Origin: Prevotellaceae bacterium UBA2448
GTDB taxonomy: Bacteria > Bacteroidota > Bacteroidia > Bacteroidales > Bacteroidaceae
Length of the DNA: 46,757 bases
NCBI GenBank assembly: GCA_002342585.1
Contig: DDQG01000039.1
Span: 24,893-71,649, forward strand
Direction: 5' to 3'
Under the pieces are notes generated by a model. That model saw only the letters and a program-made list of their open reading frames with translations. It was not told the origin of the DNA and made no database searches. Below are positions 1 through 9,351 of this stretch, one piece after another. Numbering within the stretch: position 1 is the first letter of the stretch; each line of letters starts with the position of its first letter. The translations under genes and the position numbers were made by a program.

Positions 1-198
1 CTACACAATAACTCCCCAAAGTTGAGCTTGCGAAACTTAAATTCTATGATTCTTGATTCAGAATGAAAAAAATTGCGTCAAATCCTAAAATGCATTAGCC
101 AAAAAGGAAAAATCGGACATATTTCGGATGAAAAGGTCACTTTTTTTTAGTTAGGTTGGGGTAGAGAAGTGTTAAAAACTAAATTTTTGTAAAAATTA

Positions 199-231
199 TT
201 TGCGTACATAATATATAAATGTGTACCTTTG
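199..231 (+). promoter_or_regulatory. Promoter of the fimbrial / giant-protein operon
   Basis: TTTG at 199-202, a 21-bp spacer, then TACCTTTG at 224-231 match the Bacteroidetes primary sigma factor pattern (-33 TTTG, -7 TAnnTTTG). It lies about 60 bp upstream of the first gene, and I see no other promoter this good before 29.8 kb. The AT-rich sequence from 1 to 198 holds no gene I can support. Confidence 0.75.
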
Positions 232-292
232 CGGTATAAAGGTAGTGCTCAATTGCACAACATACAAAATACTAGAGTGTTAGAATAAGGTA

Positions 293-1846
293 ATGACTAT
301 GTTTAAAGGCAAGATTGTATATATCGGTTTGTTGATAACCCTGTTGACATCTCTTCGGGTACATTCTCAGAATGTGACTATAAGCAATAACTTACTATAT
401 GACGCTTGGCTGACTCCTAACCTCCGTGTAGGTGTCCGTCTGGCTCCCCATTGGTCTCTTGGTGTTACAGGAGGTTATCGTCCTTGGCCTACCAACGACC
501 AGACCACTCGCAAGTGGAAACACCTGCTTGTGTCGCCGGAAGTTCGCTACTGGACCGACTCAGTCAATGTTCATCACTTCATCGGAATGAACCTCATCTA
601 CAGCCACTATAACGTAGGAGATGTGAAGTTCCCGTTCGGTATGTACAAGTCCGTTCGCGACGAGCGCCGCCAGGGTGACCTCGGAGCACTTGGAGCTTTC
701 TACGGTTATTCATGGCCTCTCGGACGCCACTTCAACATCGAAGCACTTATAGGAGCTGCTGTAGGTATTACGAAATACAGCCGCTATCCGTGTGTACATT
801 GTGGAGCCAAGATAGGCGATGCCACCAAGTGGTTCGTCATGCCTCAGGCAGCCATCAACATAGTATTCAACATACCAGGCCGCCCTGCTAAGCAAGTGAC
901 TCCTGTACAACCTATCTATGTTGTTCCGCCAGTAGTGGAACAGCCGTTCTTGCCTGTACTCCAGCCTGTTAAGGTGCGTCCTGTTCGTCCTGATAGCGCT
1001 CTTGTGGTTAACTCCTCAAAATATGTACCATACGACCGCACTCGCATACTCCGTAAGGATAAGAATGCCCTTTATGTTCACTTCCATACTGATAAGTACG
1101 ACCTCGATCCTACATTCCGTCAGAATGCAGACATGCTCGACCGCATCATCAGGGCTACCAATAGTATAATCTCCGACTCTACTACAGTAGTGAAGAAGAT
1201 ACAGATTATAGGTCTTGCCTCAATCGAAGGTCCTGTAGATAGAAACGAAAAACTGGCAAGCAATCGTGCCCTTACCCTCCAGCACTATGTGCAGGACAAG
1301 CTAAACCTGCCTGATTCGCTCTTCGATACAGTAGGTGGAGGCGAAGGCTGGGCAGACTTCCGCGACCAGTTGAACGATTTAGTGAAGGAAGACTCACTCA
1401 AGAACCATCAGCTTCGTCAGGCTATATATATTATAGATAATGAGAACGACCTCAATGTTCGTGAGCGCAAGCTCCGCAAACTGAATGGCGGACGCACATG
1501 GCAATACATCAAGCAGAATGTGCTGCGCGACCAGCGTAATTCCGGATACATCCGAGTATTCTTCGATGTAGTGCCCGATGTGAATGCCCAGACCATCAAC
1601 GATGCCAGCGACATGCTCCACTCCGACTGTCCGGACTGCTGGCACGACGCCCTGAGCATGCTTCAGGAAATAAGCTACGATGAGCGAGGACACAACGCCA
1701 TGGGGGTCGCCCTCTGGCTTTGCGGCAGACACGACGAAGCAATAGAATACTGGCGCAAAGCCGCTGCCAACGGCAATGCCGATGCAGCAGAAAACCTCCG
1801 ACAACTGGAGAAAACAAAAAAATCATCACTCCAACCAACGGAGTAA
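293..1846 (+). CDS. DUF3575 outer-membrane protein with OmpA-like and TPR/Sel1-like C-terminus
   Basis: 517-aa exported protein with an N-terminal signal peptide ending near residues 25-26 (RVHSQ). Residues about 27-195 have the DUF3575 pattern: an opening strand with NNLLYDAWLTPNLRVGV, then KWKHLLVSPEVRYW, with alternating polar/hydrophobic strands expected for a small outer-membrane barrel. A Pro/Val-rich linker (about 200-235) leads to an OmpA-like region (about 255-360) including VHFHTDKYDLDP and a 'SNRALTLQHYV' helix, which in the family binds peptidoglycan. The last 60 residues contain one TPR/Sel1-like unit (GVALWLCGRHDEAIEYWRKA). DUF3575 proteins commonly precede FimA/Mfa-type fimbrillin genes in Bacteroidales, so a role in anchoring or assembling the fimbria at the outer membrane is inferred. 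ATG at 293; a second ATG at 299 is an equally possible start. It is first in the operon, 15 bp before the next gene. Confidence 0.82.
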   Translation: MTMFKGKIVYIGLLITLLTSLRVHSQNVTISNNLLYDAWLTPNLRVGVRLAPHWSLGVTGGYRPWPTNDQTTRKWKHLLVSPEVRYWTDSVNVHHFIGMNLIYSHYNVGDVKFPFGMYKSVRDERRQGDLGALGAFYGYSWPLGRHFNIEALIGAAVGITKYSRYPCVHCGAKIGDATKWFVMPQAAINIVFNIPGRPAKQVTPVQPIYVVPPVVEQPFLPVLQPVKVRPVRPDSALVVNSSKYVPYDRTRILRKDKNALYVHFHTDKYDLDPTFRQNADMLDRIIRATNSIISDSTTVVKKIQIIGLASIEGPVDRNEKLASNRALTLQHYVQDKLNLPDSLFDTVGGGEGWADFRDQLNDLVKEDSLKNHQLRQAIYIIDNENDLNVRERKLRKLNGGRTWQYIKQNVLRDQRNSGYIRVFFDVVPDVNAQTINDASDMLHSDCPDCWHDALSMLQEISYDERGHNAMGVALWLCGRHDEAIEYWRKAAANGNADAAENLRQLEKTKKSSLQPTE

Positions 1847-1861
1847 CACCATATATAAATA

Positions 1862-4147
1862 ATGAGACAAGTTAAAATGATGTTTAATTATAAACCAATG
1901 CGAAAAATTATGAAAAAGCATTTCTATTTAGCCTTTTTGGGTGCGATAGCGCTCACAGGCAGTTCGATTCTCGTGTCTTGCTCTTCAGCTGACGACATCC
2001 TTTCAGAGGATAAGCAGCCAACTGTAGCAGACAATCCTACGTACAACCCTCGGACAGGGGAAGTAACAACAGACTTTGTGTTTAATGTTGCTACAGGTAA
2101 CTTGGTATCCACGCGTATGAATGAAACCAACACTCAGGCTTCCATAACAGCTCCATTCCGTGGAATTGACAAAGCCTATCTGATGACTTTTGCACTGGCT
2201 AGCGATGGTAGCCATGTAAGTACTGCTCAGGCAGCAAGCAAGGATTATTCTCTTGGAAACGTTCTGACTGCAGGTTATCTTGATCCGGACGGAACAGGAA
2301 GTACACCTAAGTCACGTCGTGTATTGGAACTCGCTCTGCCTACAGGTACAAATTCCCTGATGTTCTGGGGTAAGGCAATCAAGGGTGGTGAAGATACCAA
2401 TAATGCACAAGGAAAGGTCACTTGGAATATTAACCAAAACCTCGCAGCGACTTCCATCGAACTTGGCAGGCGTATCCCTAATGACGGTACTGCATTGGGT
2501 CAGACAGCCTTTCTACAGTATGAGGAACTCATGGCTAAGGCTCTGACTAAACTTGTTCAAACATCGGTTGACTACGATGTTACCTTTGGTGCAGTGAACA
2601 AGACGGGAACTCTAAAATGGTCTGACTATATTACTGTATCAGGAACTGGTTCTACAGCCACTATGGCATTGAGGGCTAAAGATCCTTCTAACAATGAAGT
2701 TGATATGTGTCCGCTTGGTGAAATCCTTGGAAATGCTTTTGTGCAGATGAACACTATCTATGCAGACGAACAGCGTGCAGGTTCAGGAAAGGCTATTGAC
2801 ATGATGATTGGTGACCTGGCTCTGATTATTCAGAAGGTATCTGGTGCAGTACCTACTTCAATGGAGGAAGCTGTTGCCAAGGCGATAGGTCAGGGTGTGC
2901 AGACTGCTATCGGCAATTTCTTCACTAACCCAACCACCAATTGTGAATGGCAAGCCGCATCTACGGTAAAGACCAATGCAAGTTGGACACCTTCTTCTGG
3001 CTCTGATTTGGTAGGTAGCGGCAACCTGAATGAATTCCCTTTGAATTTCAATGTGCCAGCGGGTGCTGCTGTACTGCAATTTACTGTTCATAACGGAACT
3101 GCAAACTCGTTCACCTACTCATACAAAACAGATATTCCTACTTACTCTATGTCAGGAGCACCTGGAGGCACGTTCAATATCTTCAATTATCGCTATCCTG
3201 CTGAGCTCTGCTATTTCGGCAACAGCCCTATTCGTGTTTCAAACACTTCCCACCTTACAGCCGATTACCCAGATGGTGCCTCCAACTGGGAAGATGGAAC
3301 ATGGGCAGCCGATTGGACTGCGGACGCTAAGGTGCTCTCTTCAACCCGTAGTGTAGCTATGCAGCACAATATCAACTATGGTTCGGCATTGCTGAAGACA
3401 ACAGTAAAATATGGCGTGTCGGAACTGCAGGACAACAACCATGCCATACAGCATGATAGAAAGGGCGTTGAGGAAGATAATAATGTAATTGGTGTAACAT
3501 CTGCCGGTGTATTTACTCTTACCGGTCTTCTTATCGGTGGCGTAGAGGCTGAAATGGGCTGGAACTACGTTGCCAAGGCTGCTGCACCTCAGTTCACATC
3601 ATTTATCTACGACAAAGAGATTGCAAGTACAGCTATTCCTGCATACGGTTCCGGCAGCAGCCTGCCAAACTATACTTTGGTATGGGACAACTGGAATCCT
3701 ACTTGTATAAATAGCAAGCAGAATGTGGTTTATATAGCCCTTGAATTCGAAAACCATTCCGGTAAAGATTTCTGGGGTATGAACAACCTTATCCGCAACG
3801 GTGCTAAATTCTATATCACAGGTAAGCTTGATCCGGATGTTGTAAAGAAGAATAATACAGAATATTACACACAAGCAGAGGCAGAAGCTGACCGTTCATT
3901 AGGTGTCGATTGGCCAACCAATTATGCCCTGCCTCCATACGACGGAGATGGAAATACCATCAAGAAACGTCGAGTGTTTATACAGGACTTCACTACAACA
4001 GCCAACTTCGTTTTGGGTTCGACCTCACTCCAGAAAGCTTTGATTGCTCTGCCTGACCTGCGTTCTACACAGATTTCGCTGGGTCTCTCTGTTGACCTCG
4101 AGTGGTCGAGTGGTCTTGATTTCGGTGATGTAACTCTTGGAAATTAA
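1862..4147 (+). CDS. Large fimbrillin-like lipoprotein (FimA/Mfa1 superfamily)
   Basis: 761-aa predicted lipoprotein. The hydrophobic segment ends in a lipobox LVSC with Cys40, followed by Ser/Asp-rich sequence. Several in-frame ATGs (1862, 1877, 1880, 1898, 1910) precede it; starting at 1898 or 1910 would give a signal peptide of normal length. Low cysteine, high Thr/Ser/Asn content and an early Arg (STRMNE) that could be a gingipain-type cleavage site all fit fimbrillins. It shares with the gene at 5285 the motifs 'YPAELCYFGNSPIRVSN' and a C-terminal 'RRVFIQDFTTT' block ending in a strand (LGLSVDLEW), so the two are paralogues. Known fimbrillins are matured and polymerised at the cell surface; a structural subunit role is inferred. 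It is about twice the size of a typical Mfa1. Confidence 0.75.
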   Translation: MRQVKMMFNYKPMRKIMKKHFYLAFLGAIALTGSSILVSCSSADDILSEDKQPTVADNPTYNPRTGEVTTDFVFNVATGNLVSTRMNETNTQASITAPFRGIDKAYLMTFALASDGSHVSTAQAASKDYSLGNVLTAGYLDPDGTGSTPKSRRVLELALPTGTNSLMFWGKAIKGGEDTNNAQGKVTWNINQNLAATSIELGRRIPNDGTALGQTAFLQYEELMAKALTKLVQTSVDYDVTFGAVNKTGTLKWSDYITVSGTGSTATMALRAKDPSNNEVDMCPLGEILGNAFVQMNTIYADEQRAGSGKAIDMMIGDLALIIQKVSGAVPTSMEEAVAKAIGQGVQTAIGNFFTNPTTNCEWQAASTVKTNASWTPSSGSDLVGSGNLNEFPLNFNVPAGAAVLQFTVHNGTANSFTYSYKTDIPTYSMSGAPGGTFNIFNYRYPAELCYFGNSPIRVSNTSHLTADYPDGASNWEDGTWAADWTADAKVLSSTRSVAMQHNINYGSALLKTTVKYGVSELQDNNHAIQHDRKGVEEDNNVIGVTSAGVFTLTGLLIGGVEAEMGWNYVAKAAAPQFTSFIYDKEIASTAIPAYGSGSSLPNYTLVWDNWNPTCINSKQNVVYIALEFENHSGKDFWGMNNLIRNGAKFYITGKLDPDVVKKNNTEYYTQAEAEADRSLGVDWPTNYALPPYDGDGNTIKKRRVFIQDFTTTANFVLGSTSLQKALIALPDLRSTQISLGLSVDLEWSSGLDFGDVTLGN

Positions 4148-4161
4148 ACCTTTCAAAATTC

Positions 4162-5217
4162 GTGAAGTACAAAAAAAACATATTCAAGATGTGGCTCCTG
4201 CTGTCAGCCTTGTGGCTGACGGCGGGTTGCTCATCCATTGACGATGACCTGTCGGACTGTCCGCCTGAGGTGTCACAGTACGAGATGCAATATGAACTGA
4301 AGCTGGTGACCAACATGACGACAGAGCTAAAGACCCAACTGACTACCATTACGGAACTCAGTGTCGCCAATGCCCTCGAGACACATCTGAAGAATATCTT
4401 TAGCGACTTCGCCCACGACGTGAACCTCTCGTTCTACGATATCGAAACTACCAAAGAACGACTGGAACACAAAGTTGATATTATCAACACAAATCAGACA
4501 ACCTACGACCTCACCCTGCCAATGCGTAAATACCTGCATCTGGCTGTAGCCAACTTAGCAGAAAACAAAGTCGTAGGACTGGCACAAGACAACTACAGTT
4601 ATTCTTCCATGCTCGAGCAGGCAGCAGGTACAGTATCTGACGCTTCCTCCGTCAGAATCGTCGATTCCCATACCACAGGACTCTTCACCGCCCGACAGCC
4701 TATGGAAGTGCTCTCTGGAGTTAACCAGACTTTCAACGTTCGCCTCTACATGGCTAACTGTGCTGCCGCTCTCGTACTCGACCCCAAAGGCTACACATTC
4801 AAAGACATTAAGGTCTATGGCACAGGCTTTGCCAGCGAGTTCCACATAAGCGACAGTACATATGTCTTTCCTGCAGTCTCGCCATACATAAAGGCAGACA
4901 AAGTGGAGACAGGTAACGAACTGCTATGCTATTGTTCGGTGAACTTCCCATCGCCCGACACAGATCCGGCATTGTCAACAAAAGAGCCGACAGCCTCCGA
5001 TCCTTCGTTGTGGCAAATCAAGGTGTATCTCACCAAAATGGACGGCTCAGTTACACAAACTGTGTTGGACATCCCTGATCCGCTGAAAGCTGGTGACCTG
5101 AAGATTATCAAAGGCTCACTCGACGATGATGGTGCTGTACGACCATATGACCCTACAGTAGGTGTTAGCGTCGTATTGGATTGGAACAAAGGTGGAGAAT
5201 ACGAACCTATATTATAA
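4162..5217 (+). CDS. FimB/Mfa2-family fimbrial anchor lipoprotein
   Basis: 351-aa lipoprotein with signal MKYKKNIFKMWLLLSALWL and a lipobox TAGC at Cys23. After the cysteine comes the family pattern of Asp-rich linker plus 'DCPP', then the first beta-domain. The C-terminal 'DPTVGVSVVLDWNKGG' block is typical of FimB/Mfa2, which in Porphyromonas anchor the fimbria and end its growth. The start codon is GTG at 4162; the next in-frame ATG (4189) would remove all basic residues from the signal peptide, which favours GTG. It lies 14 bp after the fimbrillin gene, in the expected fimbrillin-then-anchor order. Family membership is well supported; which of the four neighbouring fimbrillin-like proteins it anchors is not visible. 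Confidence 0.8.
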   Translation: MKYKKNIFKMWLLLSALWLTAGCSSIDDDLSDCPPEVSQYEMQYELKLVTNMTTELKTQLTTITELSVANALETHLKNIFSDFAHDVNLSFYDIETTKERLEHKVDIINTNQTTYDLTLPMRKYLHLAVANLAENKVVGLAQDNYSYSSMLEQAAGTVSDASSVRIVDSHTTGLFTARQPMEVLSGVNQTFNVRLYMANCAAALVLDPKGYTFKDIKVYGTGFASEFHISDSTYVFPAVSPYIKADKVETGNELLCYCSVNFPSPDTDPALSTKEPTASDPSLWQIKVYLTKMDGSVTQTVLDIPDPLKAGDLKIIKGSLDDDGAVRPYDPTVGVSVVLDWNKGGEYEPIL

Positions 5218-5229
5218 TGATTATGAGCC

Positions 5230-5265
5230 CATGTGCATACGCGCGTACACGTGCACGCGTGCATA
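5230..5265. repeat. 36-nt perfect alternating pyrimidine-purine tract (Z-DNA-prone)
   Basis: Every step from C5230 to A5265 alternates pyrimidine and purine, mixing CG, CA/TG and TA steps. It contains the 12-bp palindrome TGCACGCGTGCA at 5252-5263. The tract fills most of the 67-bp gap between the anchor gene and the next fimbrillin-like gene and is far more CG-rich than its surroundings. Confidence 0.85.
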
Positions 5266-5284
5266 GATAAACAAGGTATAGACG

Positions 5285-7009
5285 TTGAAGAGGTTCGACT
5301 ATCATATATTACTATTATTACTCCTTTTCGCAACAATAACTGGTTGTAGTAAGGATGATGCTCTGTTACAGGATACACAAGAAGAAAATCCCGTAACAGT
5401 AGTTCTTGCTTTTTCTGTAACTACCCATGCCACTCCATATACTCGTATGAGTAGTGCTGTCGTACAGGATGAGGGACAATCTTATCGCGGCATAGAGTTG
5501 AGGAAAATCGTTCCTTTCGCAGTAGAAGGAGAGATTACCGCAACTGATATGCCTAAACTTTTCCAAGTAGTAGGAGAGGGGGAAAAACTTGTGAATTCAC
5601 GCGCCTACTACTATTATGACAACTGTGTTCTGATGTCTGGTGTGGCTTCGTTCCTAAGCTACGGTCGAGCTCCGAAACTATTACCTGACAACAAGGACAA
5701 CAAGGCTGCCAACGGCTCTATCATAGAGACATTCCCACTCAGTATGGCACCTAAGGATATCAGTTTTTCGCTTGAATCAATTTCAAACAAGGTTGTTGAT
5801 AATGTAGCTAACAGCCTTGCCCACTATATGTCTTTAATTGCTACGGCTAAAGGCAATGGTATAGCTTGGAAGAATGCTCCCAATGCTACACTCAAACTGA
5901 TGTATCTGAACTTCCTTAACCTGACAGAGGTAGAATCAAGCGGAAACGTCATGCCAGGTTCAACAGCTAACATCAAAGCATATACTCAAGCGCTGAAAAC
6001 GGCGCTTAGCAACTTATCGTTGACAGGTGATGATGCCGCCATTCGTACGGCTATCATTGATCAGATAGACGCAAACGCAGGTAAACTAGACCCCGCAGGT
6101 GAATGGGGTAATTTCCCGGCTTCTATCGGACTGCCCGACGGAGCTGCCGCAGTTCGTTGGGATGGCGAGAAATTCGTGGCTGAAGTCTCCAATACATCAT
6201 TGGCAGACATCAACGGAATTGACCGTTTTGCCTTTCCGGCAGAACTTTACTATTACGGCAATAGCCGCATAAATACTTCAAATATAGACAAACGCAAGGC
6301 ATCCTACACAGATAGACCTTGGACTGAAGTGCTGGCAGACTATGAGTTTGCCAATGGATTAGTAAGCACTAACACACAGGCCGTAGCCATCAGAGAACCT
6401 CTGCAATATGGTGTGGCACGATTACAGATAAAACTAAAAGAAACTGACGATTACCTTCAGGACTCCAAGGGTTCCTACGTTGAGGTCGGAACTGATAAAT
6501 TCCCTCTGACGGGTGTTCTTGTAGGAGGACAACTGCCAGTAGGATTTGACTTTAAACCGACAACAACTTACCCCATCTATTCTGAGGCAGATATTAAGTA
6601 TATATACGATAATCAGTTGCCTGAACTGTACCTCAGCTCTTCAGCTGATGCCACTCAGATGACCAATACACTTGTGCTGCAGACATACGACAATAAGAAA
6701 GTGCCTGTGGTGCTGGAGTTTATTAATAATAGCGATAAAGACTTCGAGGGTGTGGATGGTACCGTTTATAGAGGAACTAAATTCTACCTTGTGGCTGAGA
6801 TTGACCCGGCTACAAAGTCAGAAGACCCTAATGAGACAATCCGTGATCGTGTGTTCACTCAGGACTATACGACCACACTCAATATGAAAGTAACAGGTTT
6901 GGCAAAAGCCTATAACGTATTACCCAACCTACTGTCTCCACGACTTGAGTTGGGCGTAGAACTGGTAACGAAGTGGGCTGCCACAACTCCGGAGGAAGTG
7001 ATATTTTAG
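5285..7009 (+). CDS. Fimbrillin-like lipoprotein, paralogue of the gene at 1862
   Basis: 574-aa predicted lipoprotein with a strongly hydrophobic leader (HILLLLLLFATITGC, lipobox Cys21). The start must be TTG at 5285: an in-frame TAG lies at 5279-5281, and the first downstream ATG (residue 54) is past the lipobox. It shares 'FPAELYYYGNSRINTSN' and a C-terminal 'DRVFTQDYTTTLNMKV' plus 'PRLELGVELVTKW' with the larger protein at 1862, so both belong to one fimbrillin-like family and probably arose by duplication. It follows the anchor gene after a gap holding a Z-DNA-prone tract and lies upstream of two smaller fimbrillin-like genes. An accessory or tip subunit is the likeliest role, by analogy with FimCDE/Mfa3-5; this is inference. 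Confidence 0.75.
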   Translation: MKRFDYHILLLLLLFATITGCSKDDALLQDTQEENPVTVVLAFSVTTHATPYTRMSSAVVQDEGQSYRGIELRKIVPFAVEGEITATDMPKLFQVVGEGEKLVNSRAYYYYDNCVLMSGVASFLSYGRAPKLLPDNKDNKAANGSIIETFPLSMAPKDISFSLESISNKVVDNVANSLAHYMSLIATAKGNGIAWKNAPNATLKLMYLNFLNLTEVESSGNVMPGSTANIKAYTQALKTALSNLSLTGDDAAIRTAIIDQIDANAGKLDPAGEWGNFPASIGLPDGAAAVRWDGEKFVAEVSNTSLADINGIDRFAFPAELYYYGNSRINTSNIDKRKASYTDRPWTEVLADYEFANGLVSTNTQAVAIREPLQYGVARLQIKLKETDDYLQDSKGSYVEVGTDKFPLTGVLVGGQLPVGFDFKPTTTYPIYSEADIKYIYDNQLPELYLSSSADATQMTNTLVLQTYDNKKVPVVLEFINNSDKDFEGVDGTVYRGTKFYLVAEIDPATKSEDPNETIRDRVFTQDYTTTLNMKVTGLAKAYNVLPNLLSPRLELGVELVTKWAATTPEEVIF

Positions 7010-7010
7010 T

Positions 7011-7052
7011 GAGATGTGAAATGTGAGATGTGAAATGTGAGATGTGAGTTGA
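7011..7052. repeat. Heptad repeat array (6 units, period 7)
   Basis: Units GAGATGT, GAAATGT, GAGATGT, GAAATGT, GAGATGT and GAGTTGA follow one another without phase breaks, starting one base after the TAG stop of the upstream gene. Each unit contains TGA in the register set by its neighbour, so stop codons occur in all three forward frames. Confidence 0.9.
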
Positions 7053-7062
7053 ATATAAAACA

Positions 7063-8325
7063 ATGAGGAAAATGAAACATACGTTTGGACATATAACAGA
7101 TAGGGGAGGCAATAGCTGGATGAATTGGCTGCTGATGCCTCTGTTGTTGCTATGTCTGTCAGCATGTTCTTCATCTGGTGATGACGATGGTTATGTTGAT
7201 CCGACAAATCCAAACAATGCATCAAATACAAAACTGTATGTTTATGTCTATGCACCACAAGAAACTCAATCTACTCGTGCATACGAAGGTGATGTGGTAA
7301 ATACAATAACAAACGAAAATTCAGTATATTCCCTGCAGATATGGGTGTTCGGACATATCAGTCATAACCTTCTTGGATATTATGCTTCTACACAACCATC
7401 AAGTCTCAGCACATCAGAACCTTACGAACTGATACAGATGACTATCGACGAAACTTATGCAGAAACGGAAGAAGCCAGTCGAGAACGTGTGGATGTGTAT
7501 GTAGCTGCCAATATATCGAACAGTAACTGCAACGTGGAGCTCGACGGTCAGATGACACAGGCACAGGTGGAGGCAGCTCTGATACAGAAGACTACTGCCG
7601 ACCCATTCGGAGTGACAACTCCTGTATCTATTGTTCCTGAGAACGTAGGCCTTCCTATGTCGGGAGTACTTCGCAACCAACCTGTAACAGGAACAGCTCC
7701 TGTACTGCGACTGGATAATGCCGGACAGGTAGCGAGAGTGCAACTGATACGTACTGTTTCTAAACTGCGCTTCGCATTCTCACGCCAGACAGATGAAGAG
7801 ACTCTGAAGATTAACAGCATCAAACTGAATACAGAGTTGCTACCAATAGCTCAATACATCTTTATGGCTGATGGAGCGCCTTATGACCGCAAGACCTGTC
7901 GTATAAAGACTGATAGCGGATATGAAACAGAAACACCAAACCTGCTTAGCGAAGCTATCACAGAGATTGCAGAAAACGAAGATCCTGTAATCTATGCTTG
8001 GGGATATTATGATGAAGATTCTCCTGAGGCAGCTCCTCAAGCCTATGAGGCAAGAATTGAAACTGCCGCAGCAGACGGATTCCTCACACAAAAATATTTC
8101 TACCTGCGTGAGAGTGATAAACTGATACAAGGAGAAATAAAATACCAAGTAGGGGAGGGCGACGAACAAACTGCTACCTTCAAGATGGTGGACGAAGGAG
8201 GATTCTCCCGCAACCACGTCTGGACAGTATATTCATATCTGGCAGAAGCAAAGCTTAAGGTGATTATTGCTGAGGTGGCTCCTTGGAGACCGACGGAGAC
8301 GAACTACGAATTCTATAACTGGTAA
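7063..8325 (+). CDS. Minor fimbrial-subunit-like lipoprotein
   Basis: 420-aa predicted lipoprotein. A somewhat long N-terminus precedes hydrophobic 'WLLMPLLLLCLSAC' (lipobox LSAC, Cys35) and an acidic stretch 'SSSGDDDG'. The mature part begins with a strand LYVYVYAP and an Arg within 'QSTRAYEG' that suits proteolytic maturation of fimbrillins. 'QIWVFGHISHNLLGYY' and 'TVSKLRFAFSRQ' resemble the first and second domains of Mfa1/FimC-like minor subunits. The start at 7063 (ATG) gives the full signal sequence; ATG at 7072 is an alternative. It sits 53 bp after the previous gene, the gap being mostly the heptad array, and only 6 bp before the next, indicating co-transcription. A tip or accessory role is inferred. 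Confidence 0.68.
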   Translation: MRKMKHTFGHITDRGGNSWMNWLLMPLLLLCLSACSSSGDDDGYVDPTNPNNASNTKLYVYVYAPQETQSTRAYEGDVVNTITNENSVYSLQIWVFGHISHNLLGYYASTQPSSLSTSEPYELIQMTIDETYAETEEASRERVDVYVAANISNSNCNVELDGQMTQAQVEAALIQKTTADPFGVTTPVSIVPENVGLPMSGVLRNQPVTGTAPVLRLDNAGQVARVQLIRTVSKLRFAFSRQTDEETLKINSIKLNTELLPIAQYIFMADGAPYDRKTCRIKTDSGYETETPNLLSEAITEIAENEDPVIYAWGYYDEDSPEAAPQAYEARIETAAADGFLTQKYFYLRESDKLIQGEIKYQVGEGDEQTATFKMVDEGGFSRNHVWTVYSYLAEAKLKVIIAEVAPWRPTETNYEFYNW

Positions 8326-8331
8326 AGAAAG

Positions 8332-9351
8332 ATGAAGAAAGGAATATATAACATACTCGTCATTATGGCTCTACTGCTGATGGTGGTTGGCTGTTCGAAG
8401 GATTCTTCCGATGACTTCGGCACTAATGTTGCCACTACTCAGGAGGAAACTTATGCTCCGCTGCAAATGGTTGGAGCAACACGTGCCATATCAGGTGTGT
8501 CAACGTGGAATGATATTCATACTTTTCTGACCAGTGGCACAACATTGGTAGAGGGAGGATTCAAATATGCAAGCGATACGGAAGAGTGGAGCACAAAACT
8601 GAAATTGAAATCCGGTACGCGCATCTACCGTCTTTATGGCTTTATGCCCGATGATGCTGAGTTGACTTCTGAACTGACATCATGGACAGATGAAGGAGCA
8701 GTATTACATATAGAAAACGTAAATCCGCTGACTCTGGATGACTACTGTGTCGTAACAGGTGTACGCCAAGTGTCACTCCCAACAGACAAGACATCTGCCA
8801 TACGAGGCAACTTCTCATTCGAGTATAAGAGCAATCGCTTGAACTATATCAATCTGTTGCTCGATCACATGATGAGCCAATTAGAGTTTAACATGAAGAT
8901 TAGTTCAACGTATAGTGCCTTACGCACTATCAAGGTAAAGAAAATGACCTTGAAGTTGGCAAACCTCAGTAGCATGAGTGTTGACATTACCTTAGCTAAC
9001 AGCACAGGTATCAGCAATATAATCTATACTGCTACAGGCGCGACAGCAAACTCGTGCATAATCTTAAACGAGGAAAAAACTCTGACTACTACTCCTACAG
9101 TAATATGCAATGCTTATGTAGTGCCTGTAACGGATTTGTTTGATAATCTAGTGCTGGAGACAGAGTTTGATGTGTATGACAAAAATGGAAACAAGATAGC
9201 TGAACGAACAGCAACCAATAAACTGACAACACCATTGGATGAGTTGGCAAGAGGAGAACAACGTACACTCTTGATTACTGTTGACCCCTCATACCTCTAT
9301 GTATTGTCAGACCCAGACTTGGACAACCCAACAATTAAAATTGAAAATTGA
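8332..9351 (+). CDS. Fimbrillin-family lipoprotein, small
   Basis: 339-aa predicted lipoprotein with signal MKKGIYNILVIMALLLMVVG and lipobox Cys21. The mature part has an early 'ATRAIS' segment, a typical pre-domain Arg site of fimbrillins, and two beta-rich halves including 'LYGFMPDDAELT' and 'LDHMMSQLEFNMKIS', which resemble fimbrillin-family proteins of Bacteroides and Prevotella. It begins 6 bp after the previous stop, so translational coupling is likely. Its C-terminus KIEN and TGA stop are encoded by the heptad repeat array that continues into the start of the giant gene. Exact subfamily not determined. Confidence 0.7.
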   Translation: MKKGIYNILVIMALLLMVVGCSKDSSDDFGTNVATTQEETYAPLQMVGATRAISGVSTWNDIHTFLTSGTTLVEGGFKYASDTEEWSTKLKLKSGTRIYRLYGFMPDDAELTSELTSWTDEGAVLHIENVNPLTLDDYCVVTGVRQVSLPTDKTSAIRGNFSFEYKSNRLNYINLLLDHMMSQLEFNMKISSTYSALRTIKVKKMTLKLANLSSMSVDITLANSTGISNIIYTATGATANSCIILNEEKTLTTTPTVICNAYVVPVTDLFDNLVLETEFDVYDKNGNKIAERTATNKLTTPLDELARGEQRTLLITVDPSYLYVLSDPDLDNPTIKIEN

